DNA of 64,000 nt from JANJTY01 sp038257155 (GCA_038257155.1 JBBSJP010000013.1:1-64000), one strand, 5' to 3'. Shown: positions 53,422-63,048, counted from the stretch's first letter. Notes: generated by a model not told the origin, from the letters alone. Program-made: numbers and translations.

Positions 53422-53497
53422 GCGCGCAGCCTGCCCCAATCGCGGCGCAAGTCAAGCGCGCTTGCATTACAGTGACGGTCTACTTCGCGCTGCCACC

Positions 53498-54070
53498 ATG
53501 TCTGACGTCACCCAACTCTTCGCCGAACTCGATCCAAATGATCCGCGCGCACCCGAGCGGCTGTTCGAGTTGCTCTATGGCCAGTTGCGCATGCTGGCGC
53601 AGTCGGAGCTGCGCGGCCATGCACGGCCGGTGGCCGAAGTCACGTCCCTGGTGCACGAAGCTTACATAAAGCTCTGCCGCGGGGCGCTGGCGGAAGTGAA
53701 GGACCGCACGCATTTCCTGAGTCTGGCAGGCCGCACCATGCGCCAGATCGTGGTTGATCGCGCCCGCGCGCGGCTCACCATGAAACGCGGTGGACACGAG
53801 GCGCATGTGGAGCTGGAGGCCGCCCATGAGCTGGCCATGCAGGCTGGACCAGAGCAGATGCTGGCCGTTGACCAGGCGCTGCGCGGTATCGAGGCGCTCG
53901 ATCCGCGCCTGGTCGAAGTGGTGGAACTGTATTTCTTCGCCGGCCTGACCGCCGAGGAGGTTGCCGGCCTGCTCGGCACCAGCGCGCGCACGGTGCGGCG
54001 CGACTGGGAGAAGGCCCGCGCCTTGCTCACCATGGCGCTGGGCGAGGAGGGTGGGCGTGGCCCTGCCTGA
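53498..54070 (+). CDS. ECF RNA polymerase sigma factor (kinase-linked type)
   Basis: A 190-residue sigma factor with region 2 (LYGQLRMLAQSELRG, TSLVHEAYIKL, FLSLAGRTMRQIVVDRARA) and region 4 (LTAEEVAGLLGTSARTVRRDWEKAR). It belongs to the TIGR02999-type ECF subfamily, whose genes sit beside Ser/Thr kinases instead of classic anti-sigma factors. The following kinase gene starts inside its last codons (14-bp overlap), so they are translationally coupled. The kinase or its TPR domain probably controls its activity; this is inferred from context. Confidence 0.92.
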   Translation: MSDVTQLFAELDPNDPRAPERLFELLYGQLRMLAQSELRGHARPVAEVTSLVHEAYIKLCRGALAEVKDRTHFLSLAGRTMRQIVVDRARARLTMKRGGHEAHVELEAAHELAMQAGPEQMLAVDQALRGIEALDPRLVEVVELYFFAGLTAEEVAGLLGTSARTVRRDWEKARALLTMALGEEGGRGPA

Positions 54071-56912
54071 TCCGGCCCACTGGCGCGCGCTCGACGCGCT
54101 GGTTGAACAGGTGCTGGAGCTTCCCGAGGACCAGCGCGAAGCCTGGCTCGAGCAGCAAGAGATTGAGCCGAGCCTGCGGCGCGACGCCCTGCGCATGATC
54201 CGCGCTGCCAGTGACGCGCCGGCCTGGCTCAGCCCGCCCGCACAAGCCCGCATCGGCCAACGCATCGGTGCCTGGCGCATCGTGCGTGAACTGGGGCGCG
54301 GCGGCATGGGCGTGGTGTATTTGGGAGAGCGCGAGGATGGCCAGTTCCGTCAGCGAGCCGCGATCAAGTTGCTGTCGGCGGCGCTGGCCAGCGAAGGCCG
54401 GCGCGCTCGATTCCTGGCGGAAAGGCAGATGCTGGCCGAACTCGAGCACCCCGGTATTGCGCGGTTGATCGAAGGTGGCACCACCGACGATGCCTTGCCC
54501 TGGTTCGCCCTGGAGTTCGTCGACGGCGAGTCGGTGCTGGACTACGTCCAACGCAATAACCTGGGCCTGCGCCCACGCCTGAAGCTGTTCCTGAAAATCT
54601 GCGACGTGGTGCGGTTCGCGCATTCGCGCCTGGTGGTGCACCGCGATATCAAGCCGGGCAACATCATGGTCACCGCCGACGGCGAGGTGAAGCTGCTCGA
54701 CTTTGGCATTGCCAAGCTGCTCGACGCAGCGCGCGACGATGCGACCCACGAACTGCGTCCTCTGACACCGGCCTATGCTGCGCCCGAACAGCAGCGCGGC
54801 GAGCGTGTCTCGGTGGCGTCCGATGTCTGGTCCTTGGGCGTGCTGCTGTGCGAACTGCTGAGCGGGCAGCGCCCCTTCCAGGCAGGCGATGAGGGCAATG
54901 GCGGGCTGGCTCGTGCGGTGCTGGAACAGCCGCCGCGGCTGCCTTCGCAGCTGATAGCCGTGGAGGGCAGTCGCGCCCTGCGCGGCGATCTCGACACCAT
55001 CGTGCAGCGCTGCCTGGCCAAGGAGCCGGAGCGGCGCTACAGCTCGGTCGAGGCACTCGCCGAGGACCTGCAGCGATTCCTCAGCCTGCGTCCGATCCGC
55101 GCCCGACCGGACCACTTTTCCTATCGGCTGGGCAAGTTCCTGCGCCGTCAGCGCACCGGTGTGATTGGCGCGCTGCTGGTGATGACATCACTGACCGCCG
55201 CCGGCATGGGTCTGTGGTGGCAGGCCGAACGGGCCCGCGCCGAAGCCAATCGTGCCGAACTGGTCAAGGAGTTTCTGGTCGGATTGTTTGCGCAGGGCGA
55301 CCCCGACCTCAGTCAGGGTCAGGGCCTGAGCGCGCTTGAACTGCTGGAGGAAGGTGATCGACGCGTCGAGGCCTACTTCGCTGGCGAACCAAGTTTGTCG
55401 GCAGAATTTCGTCGCTTGCTGGGTGGACTGTACTCGCGACTGGGCGAGCATGGCCGCGCACAGGAGTCCCTCGCCCAGGCAGCAGCCGAGAGCGAGCAGG
55501 CCTTCGGCGCACGTGACGAATACACCATGCAGACCTACTTCGATCTGGCCGAGGCCCAGCTCGCCGCCGGTCAGTTCGAGACCGCCGAAGACACGCTGGC
55601 GCCATGGATGGCGCAGGCCGAGGTGTCAGGAGCGGCGCTGCATGCACGTGCCCGCGCCTTGCTGGGCGAGGCATTGCGAGGGCAGTCGCGCTTCGTCGAT
55701 GCCGAAGCCAGCCTGCGCACCGCGCTGAGCCTCGACCGGCAAGTCAGCGGCGAACGCAGCGAGGCGGTGGCGCGCGACCTTTACTACCTTGGCGGACTGG
55801 CCCTTGGGCGCGGCGAGTACGATGAGGCGCAGGAGCACCTGCAGGCGGCGTTGTCGATCTTCAACTCCGACTTCGGCGGCGACTCGACCCGTGTGGCGCA
55901 GGTGCTGCGCGACCTTGGCAGCACCAGTGTGGCGCTGGGCGATCCGGCCCAGGCCGAACGCCTGCTGCGCCAGTCGCACACCATGTACCGGCGTCTGCTT
56001 GGCGAGGATCACCCGACCGTTGCCCATACCGCTACCCTGCTGGCAACCGTGCTGCGGGATTCCGGTCAGTTGCTGGAAGCCGAGCGCCTGCTGCGCGAGG
56101 CACTGGAAGTGCATCGTGCGCGCTTCGGTGAAGGCCACGCGCGCAGCGTGGCTGATCGGCATCAGTTGGCCTTGGTGCTGCTGGAGCGCGGCGACCTGGA
56201 TGGCGCTGCCGAACAATTCGATGCCGCCAGCCGCCTGGCGGCCCGTGGCGAAGTTCCGCATGGCCTGCGTGGCGCGCTGGAAATTGGTCGTGGCGCTCTT
56301 GCCTTGGCGCGCGCAGATTACGCCGCCGCGGAGCAGGCCTACCGCACCGCGGTGGATGAGTTCAGTGGCGGTGGAGAGCTGGATGATCCTGCCGCGGCGC
56401 TGGCATTGCGTGGCGCAGGATTGGCGGCGCTGCTGCAGGATCGCCCGACACAAGCGGTGGACGACCTGTTGGCAGCACGCACACGCTATGCGGGGAGCTC
56501 TCGTTCCGATCCGAACCGCATCCTGATTGCCGCCAACCTGGCCCAGGCTTTGGCTGTGGCCGGCCGCGGAAGCGAGGCGCTCGGTGCGGTTGCTGAAGCC
56601 GAGCGGGGTGCAGCCGAGTTGCCTGCTCAACATCGCCTGCGCGGTCTGGCCCGGCAGGCGCAACTGCGCGCCGAGTTGGCAAACGGCAGGGTGGATGCGG
56701 CAGCGCGCAGCGCGGCCAGCATTGCCACTGACTCGCCCCAGCCGTATGCCGCATACGCCGAGGCCGAGCTTGTCCTGCTGCGCGCAGCGCTGGCCCTGCT
56801 GCGCGACGATGCGTCCGCGGCCTGCGCTCTGCTGGGTGATGTTTCGCCCGGCGAATTGCCGCCCTGGCTGCAGCGTGAGCGCGCCGAGCTTGCGAGTCGT
56901 TGCCGGCGCTAG
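54057..56912 (+). CDS. Transmembrane Ser/Thr kinase with TPR domain
   Basis: A 951-residue protein. Residues about 70-335 form a Hanks-type kinase (GRGGMGVVYLG, AIKLL, HRDIKPGNIM near 194, DFGIAK, APEQQ). One membrane helix near 365-385 separates it from a C-terminal region of about 550 residues made of tetratricopeptide repeats (AERLLREALEVHRARFGEGH type), which should be outside the cytoplasm. It starts with GTG at 54057 after GAGGAGGG; a GTG two codons earlier is possible. The overlap with the ECF sigma gene suggests that an extracytoplasmic signal reaches the sigma factor through this kinase. Confidence 0.88.
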   Translation: MALPDPAHWRALDALVEQVLELPEDQREAWLEQQEIEPSLRRDALRMIRAASDAPAWLSPPAQARIGQRIGAWRIVRELGRGGMGVVYLGEREDGQFRQRAAIKLLSAALASEGRRARFLAERQMLAELEHPGIARLIEGGTTDDALPWFALEFVDGESVLDYVQRNNLGLRPRLKLFLKICDVVRFAHSRLVVHRDIKPGNIMVTADGEVKLLDFGIAKLLDAARDDATHELRPLTPAYAAPEQQRGERVSVASDVWSLGVLLCELLSGQRPFQAGDEGNGGLARAVLEQPPRLPSQLIAVEGSRALRGDLDTIVQRCLAKEPERRYSSVEALAEDLQRFLSLRPIRARPDHFSYRLGKFLRRQRTGVIGALLVMTSLTAAGMGLWWQAERARAEANRAELVKEFLVGLFAQGDPDLSQGQGLSALELLEEGDRRVEAYFAGEPSLSAEFRRLLGGLYSRLGEHGRAQESLAQAAAESEQAFGARDEYTMQTYFDLAEAQLAAGQFETAEDTLAPWMAQAEVSGAALHARARALLGEALRGQSRFVDAEASLRTALSLDRQVSGERSEAVARDLYYLGGLALGRGEYDEAQEHLQAALSIFNSDFGGDSTRVAQVLRDLGSTSVALGDPAQAERLLRQSHTMYRRLLGEDHPTVAHTATLLATVLRDSGQLLEAERLLREALEVHRARFGEGHARSVADRHQLALVLLERGDLDGAAEQFDAASRLAARGEVPHGLRGALEIGRGALALARADYAAAEQAYRTAVDEFSGGGELDDPAAALALRGAGLAALLQDRPTQAVDDLLAARTRYAGSSRSDPNRILIAANLAQALAVAGRGSEALGAVAEAERGAAELPAQHRLRGLARQAQLRAELANGRVDAAARSAASIATDSPQPYAAYAEAELVLLRAALALLRDDASAACALLGDVSPGELPPWLQRERAELASRCRR

Positions 56913-56988
56913 ACTGCTACCAAGGACAGTATCCGAAGCGGTCGGTTTAGGGGTAGTCTCGAACTCCAATCTGAGTGGGGGGCGTGCG

Positions 56989-57777
56989 ATGCGAACGAGG
57001 CTGATGGCTCTGTTGGCGGTGACGATCTTTCTGCTTCCCACCGCGCCACTGCGCGCCGACACCATCACGGTGTTGAGCGATTACTGGTTCCCCTACAACG
57101 GCGAGCCAAAGTCCGCGCCGGAGGGCTACAAGATTGACCTGCTGCGCTGGGTTGCCAAACAGACGGGTGACAGCGTCGACTATCGGCTGCTGGACTGGGA
57201 GCTGGCCTTGCAGCGCACCGAGTCGGGCAGTGGTGGCGACTGCGTGGTTGGCGCAACCGAGGGCGATGCGCCGCGACACGCGCGCACCAGTCAGCCGTGG
57301 GGGCGGAGCCTGAACACCTTCTATGGTCATGTCGACCGCATGCCGACGATTGCGGATATCGATGCGCTGCGTGCCTTGCGCGTCGGTGTGGTCGCCGATT
57401 ACTCGTATGGCGATGACATCGATGCGCTGCTGGCCGAGGATGGTGCCCAGGTACTGCGCGTGCAGTCGAGCCGACGCGCCGTTCCACTGCTGGTCATGCG
57501 ACTTGCCACCAAGCAGGTTGATGTAATTATCGAAGACATCAATGTGGCAACGGTGGCGCTGCACGAGATCAAGATGGACCAGTCGATCAAGCCGATCCAA
57601 GTCAACTTCATGGAGGCCGACGACCTGTTTGTGGCGTGTACGCCGAACGAGCGCGGACGCGCACTGATCGCCAAGTTCGATGCGGGCATGGCACGGGCGC
57701 GCGCCGAAGGAGAACTACAGCGCATCCTGGCGAGCTATGAGCTGAAGGATTGGATCGAAGGCGCCAGTCCCGAATAA
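56989..57777 (+). CDS. Periplasmic solute-binding family 3 protein
   Basis: A 262-residue protein with a signal peptide (cleaved after APLRA) and an SBP_bac_3 fold: ITVLSDYWFPYNG at the start, GYKIDLLRWVAKQTG, DALRALRVGVVADYSYG and VDVIIEDINVATVAL. Such proteins bind amino acids or similar small molecules, but no ABC permease is nearby, so it may be a stand-alone sensor component. It follows the kinase by 76 bp on the same strand. A role in signalling to the kinase is only a suggestion from position. Confidence 0.87.
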   Translation: MRTRLMALLAVTIFLLPTAPLRADTITVLSDYWFPYNGEPKSAPEGYKIDLLRWVAKQTGDSVDYRLLDWELALQRTESGSGGDCVVGATEGDAPRHARTSQPWGRSLNTFYGHVDRMPTIADIDALRALRVGVVADYSYGDDIDALLAEDGAQVLRVQSSRRAVPLLVMRLATKQVDVIIEDINVATVALHEIKMDQSIKPIQVNFMEADDLFVACTPNERGRALIAKFDAGMARARAEGELQRILASYELKDWIEGASPE

Positions 57778-58104
57778 GCCCGGGCAGACCGTTCAAGCCG
57801 ATTGCGTCGTCGTAGGCGCGCTGCGCAGGCAAATGCGTTCAACTGCGGAAGATCGGCAACAGGTTCCAAAGCCGCGACAGCGCGCCCGTGGGTTCAAGGT
57901 CCCGCACGGCGCGCAGTTCCGGTTGCGTATCGCCCGCTGGCGCCGGTTCTGCACGTGGACCGATACTGTTGCGCAAGGTCGCGTCACTCGCCGCGCGCTT
58001 TACCGCCTCGATCGCCACCCGGTCCCAGCGCAGAATCTGCTCATTGCAGGGTCCTTGGCGCGCCTCCGATCCTTGCCCGTGGCCGCGCTACAACACCCCG
58101 ACTC
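57778..58104. other. 327-bp gap without a recognised gene
   Basis: Lies between the convergent ends of the solute-binding protein and puuD. Open frames on both strands have no start signal, no recognisable product and composition expected by chance. No U-tract terminator or repeat is evident. Confidence 0.5.
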
Positions 58105-59319
58105 CTACCGCGGGCGAGACTCGAACCAACGCGCGATCGCGGCGCGTTCGGCATCGCTCATGCCGGTGATGTTGCCGGGCGGCATCAGCCGCAGGGCGAC
58201 GGTCTGCTGATGAATTCGGGCGGCCTGCAGTTCGACCTGTTCCACCGAGTCCAGCTGCAATCCCTGCGGCGCGGACGGCATCAGGCTGGGCTGGGCGGAA
58301 TGGCAGGTCGCGCAGTGGCGCTGCATGATCGGCAGGATGACCGTGGTTTCGGGGCGTTCACCCCAGGCGTCGGGCCGAGCTGCGGCGGGATCTTCACCAA
58401 CCGCAACGCTGCTGATTGGCGCAGGGTGAGGTGCCAGCCAGGCGAACACGCCGAGTAACAGCGCCGCAGCGACTCCGAGCAGCCACCAGGCGCGCAATCC
58501 ACTGTGCCAGAGCACGAAGAACTGCCGGATCAAGGCGCCTGCCGTCATGAACCCGAACAGGACCAGCCAGCTGTGCGGGTGCGCCTGCGCCGCCGGATAG
58601 TGGATGCTGAGCATCGCGAACACCACCGGCAGGGTGAAATAGGTGTTGTGCACCGAGCGCTGTTTGCCGCGCAGGCCGGGCAGCGGATCGACCGGCTCGC
58701 CGCGCTGCAGCGCGGCCACCATGCGCTTCTGGCCGGGAATGATCATGAAGAACACGTTCGCCGACATGATCGTCGCCAGCACCGCGCCTACCATCAGGAA
58801 AGCCGCGCGCGCGGCAAATACATGCGTCGCGGCGTAGCACAGCGCCAGCACGAACAGGGTCATGGCCACGCCGAGGGCGCGCTCGCGCAGGCCCACCGCG
58901 CGACACAGCGCGTCGTACACCAGCCAGCCCAGCAGCAGGAAGCCGATCGCCAGACCGACCGCCTGTGCATTGGTGAGATCAGCGATTGCCGGATCGACCA
59001 GGTAGATGTGCGGTGAGGCGAGATAGATCACGGCCAGCAGCGCAAAGCCCGACAGCCACGTCGTGTAGGACTTCCACTTCGACCAGTGCAGAACCTCAGG
59101 CAACTGCGGCGGCGCTGGCAGGTACTTCTGCTTGCGGTAGAAGCCACCACCATGCACTGACCAGGACTCGCCGTACAGCGCCTCGGAAGGTTGTGCGGGA
59201 GCCCGCAGGCCGCGATCAAGCGCCACGAAGTAGAAGGACTCGCCAATCCACGCAATCGCCGCCACCACGTGCAGCCAGCGCAGCAGCAAGGTCACGCTCT
59301 CGAGCAGGAAGCCTTCCAT
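58105..59319 (-). CDS. puuD: Urate hydroxylase PuuD with cytochrome c domain
   Basis: A 404-residue protein with about eight membrane helices and a C-terminal cytochrome c domain (CATCH heme site near residue 337, Met in LMPPGN). This architecture defines PuuD, a membrane urate oxidase that hydroxylates urate to 5-hydroxyisourate and passes electrons to the respiratory chain, instead of soluble uricase. Start at MEGFLLESVTLLLRWLHVV (59319) is chosen because homology begins there; the longer frame adds 33 non-conserved residues. It is co-oriented with uraH and the adenine deaminase gene but separated from them by a protease gene. Confidence 0.93.
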   Translation of the reverse strand: MEGFLLESVTLLLRWLHVVAAIAWIGESFYFVALDRGLRAPAQPSEALYGESWSVHGGGFYRKQKYLPAPPQLPEVLHWSKWKSYTTWLSGFALLAVIYLASPHIYLVDPAIADLTNAQAVGLAIGFLLLGWLVYDALCRAVGLRERALGVAMTLFVLALCYAATHVFAARAAFLMVGAVLATIMSANVFFMIIPGQKRMVAALQRGEPVDPLPGLRGKQRSVHNTYFTLPVVFAMLSIHYPAAQAHPHSWLVLFGFMTAGALIRQFFVLWHSGLRAWWLLGVAAALLLGVFAWLAPHPAPISSVAVGEDPAAARPDAWGERPETTVILPIMQRHCATCHSAQPSLMPSAPQGLQLDSVEQVELQAARIHQQTVALRLMPPGNITGMSDAERAAIARWFESRPR

Positions 59320-59440
59320 CAGTAGCAGGCCGTTCTGATGCAATGGGGGGGCGCTAAGGGTACACGCTGGCAAACCGCGCCAGCCCCAAAATGACGATGC
59401 CCGGCCGAAGCCGGGCATCGAATACTCAACTGCCGCGCGA

Positions 59441-61282
59441 TCAGAACACCAGGGTCAGCTCGTTCGAGCAGGAGGTCGTCGAACCGGCGTTGCATACCTT
59501 GTAGGTCAGCGAACCGCTACCCTTGAAGTTGGTCTGGTCGACATAGCTGCTGCCGCCAACGGTGGCGATCTTGCTGCCTTCGCGGAAAACGTCGACATTG
59601 CCACCGGCCGAGCCGCTCCAGTCGAGCGAGGAGCGCCAGCGGCCCTGCACCTTCGACGCGGTGCCGCTCAGGCTGAAGCCTGTGCCGGGATCGCCCGGGT
59701 CACCAGGATCACTGCCGCCGCCGGTCAGGTGCGCTTCGACCTGCGGGAAGTAGCCCGCCAGGGCGCCGTCCACGGTGCGGTTGCTGTTGCTGTCGCAGAC
59801 GTTGTTGAGGTTGCTTCCACAGGCGCCATACAGCTGGCCGACGATCTGGCCGCTGCTGTTCAGCACGGGCGAGCCCGAGCTGCCGCCCTCGGTCGCACCG
59901 TAATTGTCGGTGCTGTAGATGTAGGTGCCGCGCGGCAGCGTGCCGCAAACCCCGGCCGTGGTGTTGACCCGCTGCTCTGAGTAAGCCTGCGGCGCACCCT
60001 GCGGATGGCTGATGCGGTGCAGCTGGGTATTGGCCGTGTTCGCCACTGGCGCACTGCTCCAGCCCATCCGGTAGGCACCTGTCGGCAGGCTGGAATTCAG
60101 TCGCAGCAGGGTGAAATCACCGGTGCGGCTGGTCGCCAGGATACTGGCGCCAACTTCACTGGCACGTCCTTGCACTTCCCAGGCGCCGCTGCAGGAACTG
60201 GTGCCACAGGAAACAGTGTGGTTCCAATAGACCTCGAGCGAACCGGCTTCGCTGCCCTTGCTCAGGCAGTGGTTGGCAGTCAGGAACATCGGGTCGCCGG
60301 CAGTGTTGTCGATCAGGCCGCCGGTGCAGATGTAGTAGCCACCGCCCGAGCGGTACAACATGGCCGCGATGGCCTTGCGCAGGTTGTTGATCTGACTGTT
60401 GCCAGTGCCCTGACAGGCTGCGTTTTGCACGCAGCTGGCATTGACGATGCCACTGGTGCAGTGGGTCTTGGCCATGGCACCGCCGGCCGCGTTCAGGTCG
60501 GAGGCGAGGGCGAAGCGATCGCTGATGTGGCCGATTTCGTCGATACGGAACGCCATGCTTCCCGGGTGGCCGCTGGCCTTGCCGGACACACGCAGCTGCA
60601 GGAAGGCGACATCACCACTCACCAGGTTGGTGGTGAGCTCGCCGCTGCCATTGACGCCGCGCGCCAGGTAGGGCCCAAAGGCCTCACCGCGCTCGTTGAA
60701 TACGTAGAGGGCGGCGTTGGATGGCAGATCCAGGCCCGACAGGCCCAGACGCAGGCCCGCTGCGCCGGGAGATTCCAGCCTCGCGGTCCAGGTGAAGTCG
60801 CCGTTACCCATGCTGCGCAGGGCGCCGCGCTGGAACGTCTGGTCGCCGGCCTTCTCGCCGGCATGCGAGAAGTCGACCTGGTGGCCCACGGGACGCGACA
60901 GACCGACCAGATAACGGCGTTCCTCATGCTTCAGGCTCGCGCACTCGGCGCAGTCGATCATGCCGAGCGAGAATTGCTCCTCGCGGGTCAGTTCGATCGC
61001 CATGCCGGCAGACTTGGGCAGCAGATGCGACGCGCCATTGTGCAGCCAGGCGTTCAAGTCGATCATTTCATCGAGATAGGTCGCGCTCGACTTGAGCATC
61101 GGCACGCTGCGACCCGGCATCGAGGCATAGTCACCGGCAGCGACGCTTTCGGTAGTGTCCAGGGAGCCCGCGCTGCCCTTGTTACAGGCTTCGAAGCGTT
61201 CTGGCGAAGGGAGGCTGGCGCTGGCGCCGAGACTGAGGCCGGCAAGCGCGCAGGCGGCAGCCAACAAGGAGGACTTTCGCAT
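59441..61282 (-). CDS. Secreted trypsin-fold (S1) serine protease, lysyl-endopeptidase-like
   Basis: A 613-residue exported protease. A signal peptide (MRKSSLLAAACALAGLSLG) is followed by a prodomain to about residue 270 and an S1 catalytic domain: His in TANHCLS near 339, Asp in TGDFTLLRL near 387 and Ser in GGSSGSP near 467, with several Cys for disulfides. The overall pattern resembles Achromobacter/Lysobacter lysyl endopeptidases. The last 75 residues form the FN3-like C-terminal domain common on secreted gammaproteobacterial proteases (DVFREGSKIAT, LTYKVCNAGS). The ATG at 61282 has an AAAAGGAA site. It lies inside the purine gene cluster without an obvious link to it. Confidence 0.88.
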   Translation of the reverse strand: MRKSSLLAAACALAGLSLGASASLPSPERFEACNKGSAGSLDTTESVAAGDYASMPGRSVPMLKSSATYLDEMIDLNAWLHNGASHLLPKSAGMAIELTREEQFSLGMIDCAECASLKHEERRYLVGLSRPVGHQVDFSHAGEKAGDQTFQRGALRSMGNGDFTWTARLESPGAAGLRLGLSGLDLPSNAALYVFNERGEAFGPYLARGVNGSGELTTNLVSGDVAFLQLRVSGKASGHPGSMAFRIDEIGHISDRFALASDLNAAGGAMAKTHCTSGIVNASCVQNAACQGTGNSQINNLRKAIAAMLYRSGGGYYICTGGLIDNTAGDPMFLTANHCLSKGSEAGSLEVYWNHTVSCGTSSCSGAWEVQGRASEVGASILATSRTGDFTLLRLNSSLPTGAYRMGWSSAPVANTANTQLHRISHPQGAPQAYSEQRVNTTAGVCGTLPRGTYIYSTDNYGATEGGSSGSPVLNSSGQIVGQLYGACGSNLNNVCDSNSNRTVDGALAGYFPQVEAHLTGGGSDPGDPGDPGTGFSLSGTASKVQGRWRSSLDWSGSAGGNVDVFREGSKIATVGGSSYVDQTNFKGSGSLTYKVCNAGSTTSCSNELTLVF

Positions 61283-61656
61283 CAGTGTGTTCCTTTTGCG
61301 TGTTTCGGTGGGGATAGTTCGGTTTCCGCCCGATCCTTCCGTCCCGTCCCTGAACATGGGCGTCCCGTTCCAGCGTTGCGAACCCCTGTCCGCCCTCCCT
61401 CGCTGGCCGCCCCTCCCGGCGGTAATCCGGCCCCAACCGGGGCACGGCTGCATCCTGCCTTGCGCGTTTCAAGCATCAAAACTGTGAACCGCCGCACGCC
61501 GGATTGTGAACAACTGTTAAGCAGTTGGCAAATCGCAGCTGAATGCGGCGACACGAATGATCAGGGCTTGCGGCGTCCGGACACCGTGCGGGGCGCCACA
61601 CAGGAACGCTGAAGGCGGCTGAGCCTGTCGGTGCGGGGAGCGGGGATTGCCCGCGC
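61283..61656. other. 374-bp intergenic region upstream of the protease gene
   Basis: Separates uraH from the protease gene on the same strand and should contain the protease promoter. The ribosome site AAAAGGAA is seen just before the ATG. No gene, repeat or clear terminator was recognised; frames reaching into it are upstream extensions of the protease frame or its antisense. Confidence 0.5.
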
Positions 61657-62010
61657 TCAGCTGCCGCGATACGTGCTGTAGGACCAGGGCGAAACCAGCA
61701 GGGGCACATGGTAGTGCGCAGCGGGATCGGCAATGCCGAAGCGCAGCACCACCACGTCGAGGAAGCGCGGTTCGGCCAGCACGACGCCTGTGGCGGCAAA
61801 GTAGTCCCCGACCGCGAACGCCAGCTCGTACTCGCCGGCGCGCAGGGCCGCGCCATCCAGCAGGGGAGCATCACAGCGCCCATCCGCATTGCTGCGGAAC
61901 TGCCCCAGGGCGATGCGTTGGTCACCATCGCGGCGATGCAGGGAAATGCCGATGCCGGCGCCGGGACGGCCGTTCGCGGTGTCGAGGATATGCGTAGTCA
62001 GCTTGCCCAT
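61657..62010 (-). CDS. uraH: 5-hydroxyisourate hydrolase
   Basis: A 117-residue transthyretin-related protein that hydrolyses 5-hydroxyisourate to OHCU. It opens with GKLTTHILDTANGRPG, has YHVPLLVSPWSYSTY, and ends with the diagnostic YRGS tetrapeptide. It takes the PuuD product. Its start is 10 bp after the adenine deaminase stop, with GGGAG as ribosome site, so the two form an operon. Confidence 0.96.
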   Translation of the reverse strand: MGKLTTHILDTANGRPGAGIGISLHRRDGDQRIALGQFRSNADGRCDAPLLDGAALRAGEYELAFAVGDYFAATGVVLAEPRFLDVVVLRFGIADPAAHYHVPLLVSPWSYSTYRGS

Positions 62011-62019
62011 CTGCGCTCC

Positions 62020-63048
62020 CTAGATGCGTACGCGGGCATCGTCGCAATAGCCGGCGAGTCGGTCCAGATCGGCACGCTTTGCCTCCGCGCTGGCGAAGCT
62101 GCCTTGCAGGCTGTTGCGCGCCAGGACAGCGAGCTGTTCGCGCGTCAGGCGCAGCGCTTCGGCGGTCTCGACAAAGTTCTGGTTCACGTAGCCGCCAAAG
62201 TAGGCCGGGTCATCGGAGTTGATCGTGGCAGCCATTCCCAGCTCAAGCATGCGGCCCAGGTTGTGCTGGGCCAGGTCCTTGAACACGCAGAGCTTGACGT
62301 TCGACAGGGGACACACGGTGAGCGGGATGCGCTCGGCCACCAGGCGCTGCACCAGTCGCTCATCCCTGAGCGACTGCACGCCATGGTCGATGCGCTCCAC
62401 CTTCAGCACGTCGAGCGCGCTCCAGATGTATTCGGGTGGGCCTTCCTCGCCGGCGTGCGCAACCGCGCGCAGGCCGAGGCGGCGGGCCTCGGCAAATACC
62501 CGCGCGAACTTCTCGGGCGGATGCCCGACCTCGCTCGAATCCAGCCCCACACCGATGAACTGGCCGAGGAACGGCTTGGCCTGCTCCAGGGTTTCGAACG
62601 CCGCCTCCTCGCTGAGATGCCGCAGGAAGCACAGGATCAGCTCGGCGCGCAGGCCCAGCTCCGACTGGGCCTTGTCGGCGGCCAGTCGCAGTCCGCGGAT
62701 CACGGTCTCGAAAGCAATGCCGCGTTCGGTATGGGTCTGCGGATCGAAGAACAGCTCGGCATGGATTACCCGGTCGGCGTGCGCGCGCTGGAAATACGCC
62801 CAGGCCATGTCGAAGAAATCCTGCTCGGTGATCAGCACGCTGGCACCGGCATAGTAGATGTCGAGAAAGCTCTGCAGGTCGGTGAAGGCATAAGCCGCGC
62901 GCAGTGCTTCGACGCTCGGGTAGGCCAGCGCGATGCCGTTGCGCTGTGCCAGGGCAAAGATCAATTCCGGCTCGAGCGAGCCCTCGATATGCAGGTGCAA
63001 CTCGGCCTTGGGCAGGCCGCGGGCGAAATCGGATGGCGAGGGGTTCAT
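62020..63048 (-). CDS. Adenine deaminase (ADA-like fold)
   Basis: A 342-residue amidohydrolase. HLHIEG near residue 18 gives the two N-terminal zinc His, HAGE near 200 the third His and catalytic Glu, and NSDDPA near 285 the Asp ligand. Although usually labelled adenosine deaminase, segments such as GSLEPELIFALAQRNGIAL, VGLDSSEVGHPP and SDDPAYFGGYVNQNF match the bacterial adenine deaminase branch (Pseudomonas PA0148 type), which converts adenine to hypoxanthine. The cluster with uraH, puuD and xdhA fits this: hypoxanthine feeds xanthine dehydrogenase. It is divergent from xdhA. Confidence 0.88.
   Translation of the reverse strand: MNPSPSDFARGLPKAELHLHIEGSLEPELIFALAQRNGIALAYPSVEALRAAYAFTDLQSFLDIYYAGASVLITEQDFFDMAWAYFQRAHADRVIHAELFFDPQTHTERGIAFETVIRGLRLAADKAQSELGLRAELILCFLRHLSEEAAFETLEQAKPFLGQFIGVGLDSSEVGHPPEKFARVFAEARRLGLRAVAHAGEEGPPEYIWSALDVLKVERIDHGVQSLRDERLVQRLVAERIPLTVCPLSNVKLCVFKDLAQHNLGRMLELGMAATINSDDPAYFGGYVNQNFVETAEALRLTREQLAVLARNSLQGSFASAEAKRADLDRLAGYCDDARVRI

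Noticed and set aside
57833..58210. A 125-codon open frame after the solute-binding protein
   Set aside because: It runs into the 3' end of puuD on the other strand, has an Arg-rich composition and no ribosome site or homology.
60005..61612. A 535-codon frame antisense to the serine protease
   Set aside because: No domain or ribosome site; the protease frame has a signal peptide and full catalytic triad.
62020..63048. Adenosine deaminase (add)
   Set aside because: Fold and zinc residues are shared, but several long segments match the Pseudomonas adenine deaminase branch, and the gene sits with hypoxanthine/urate genes.
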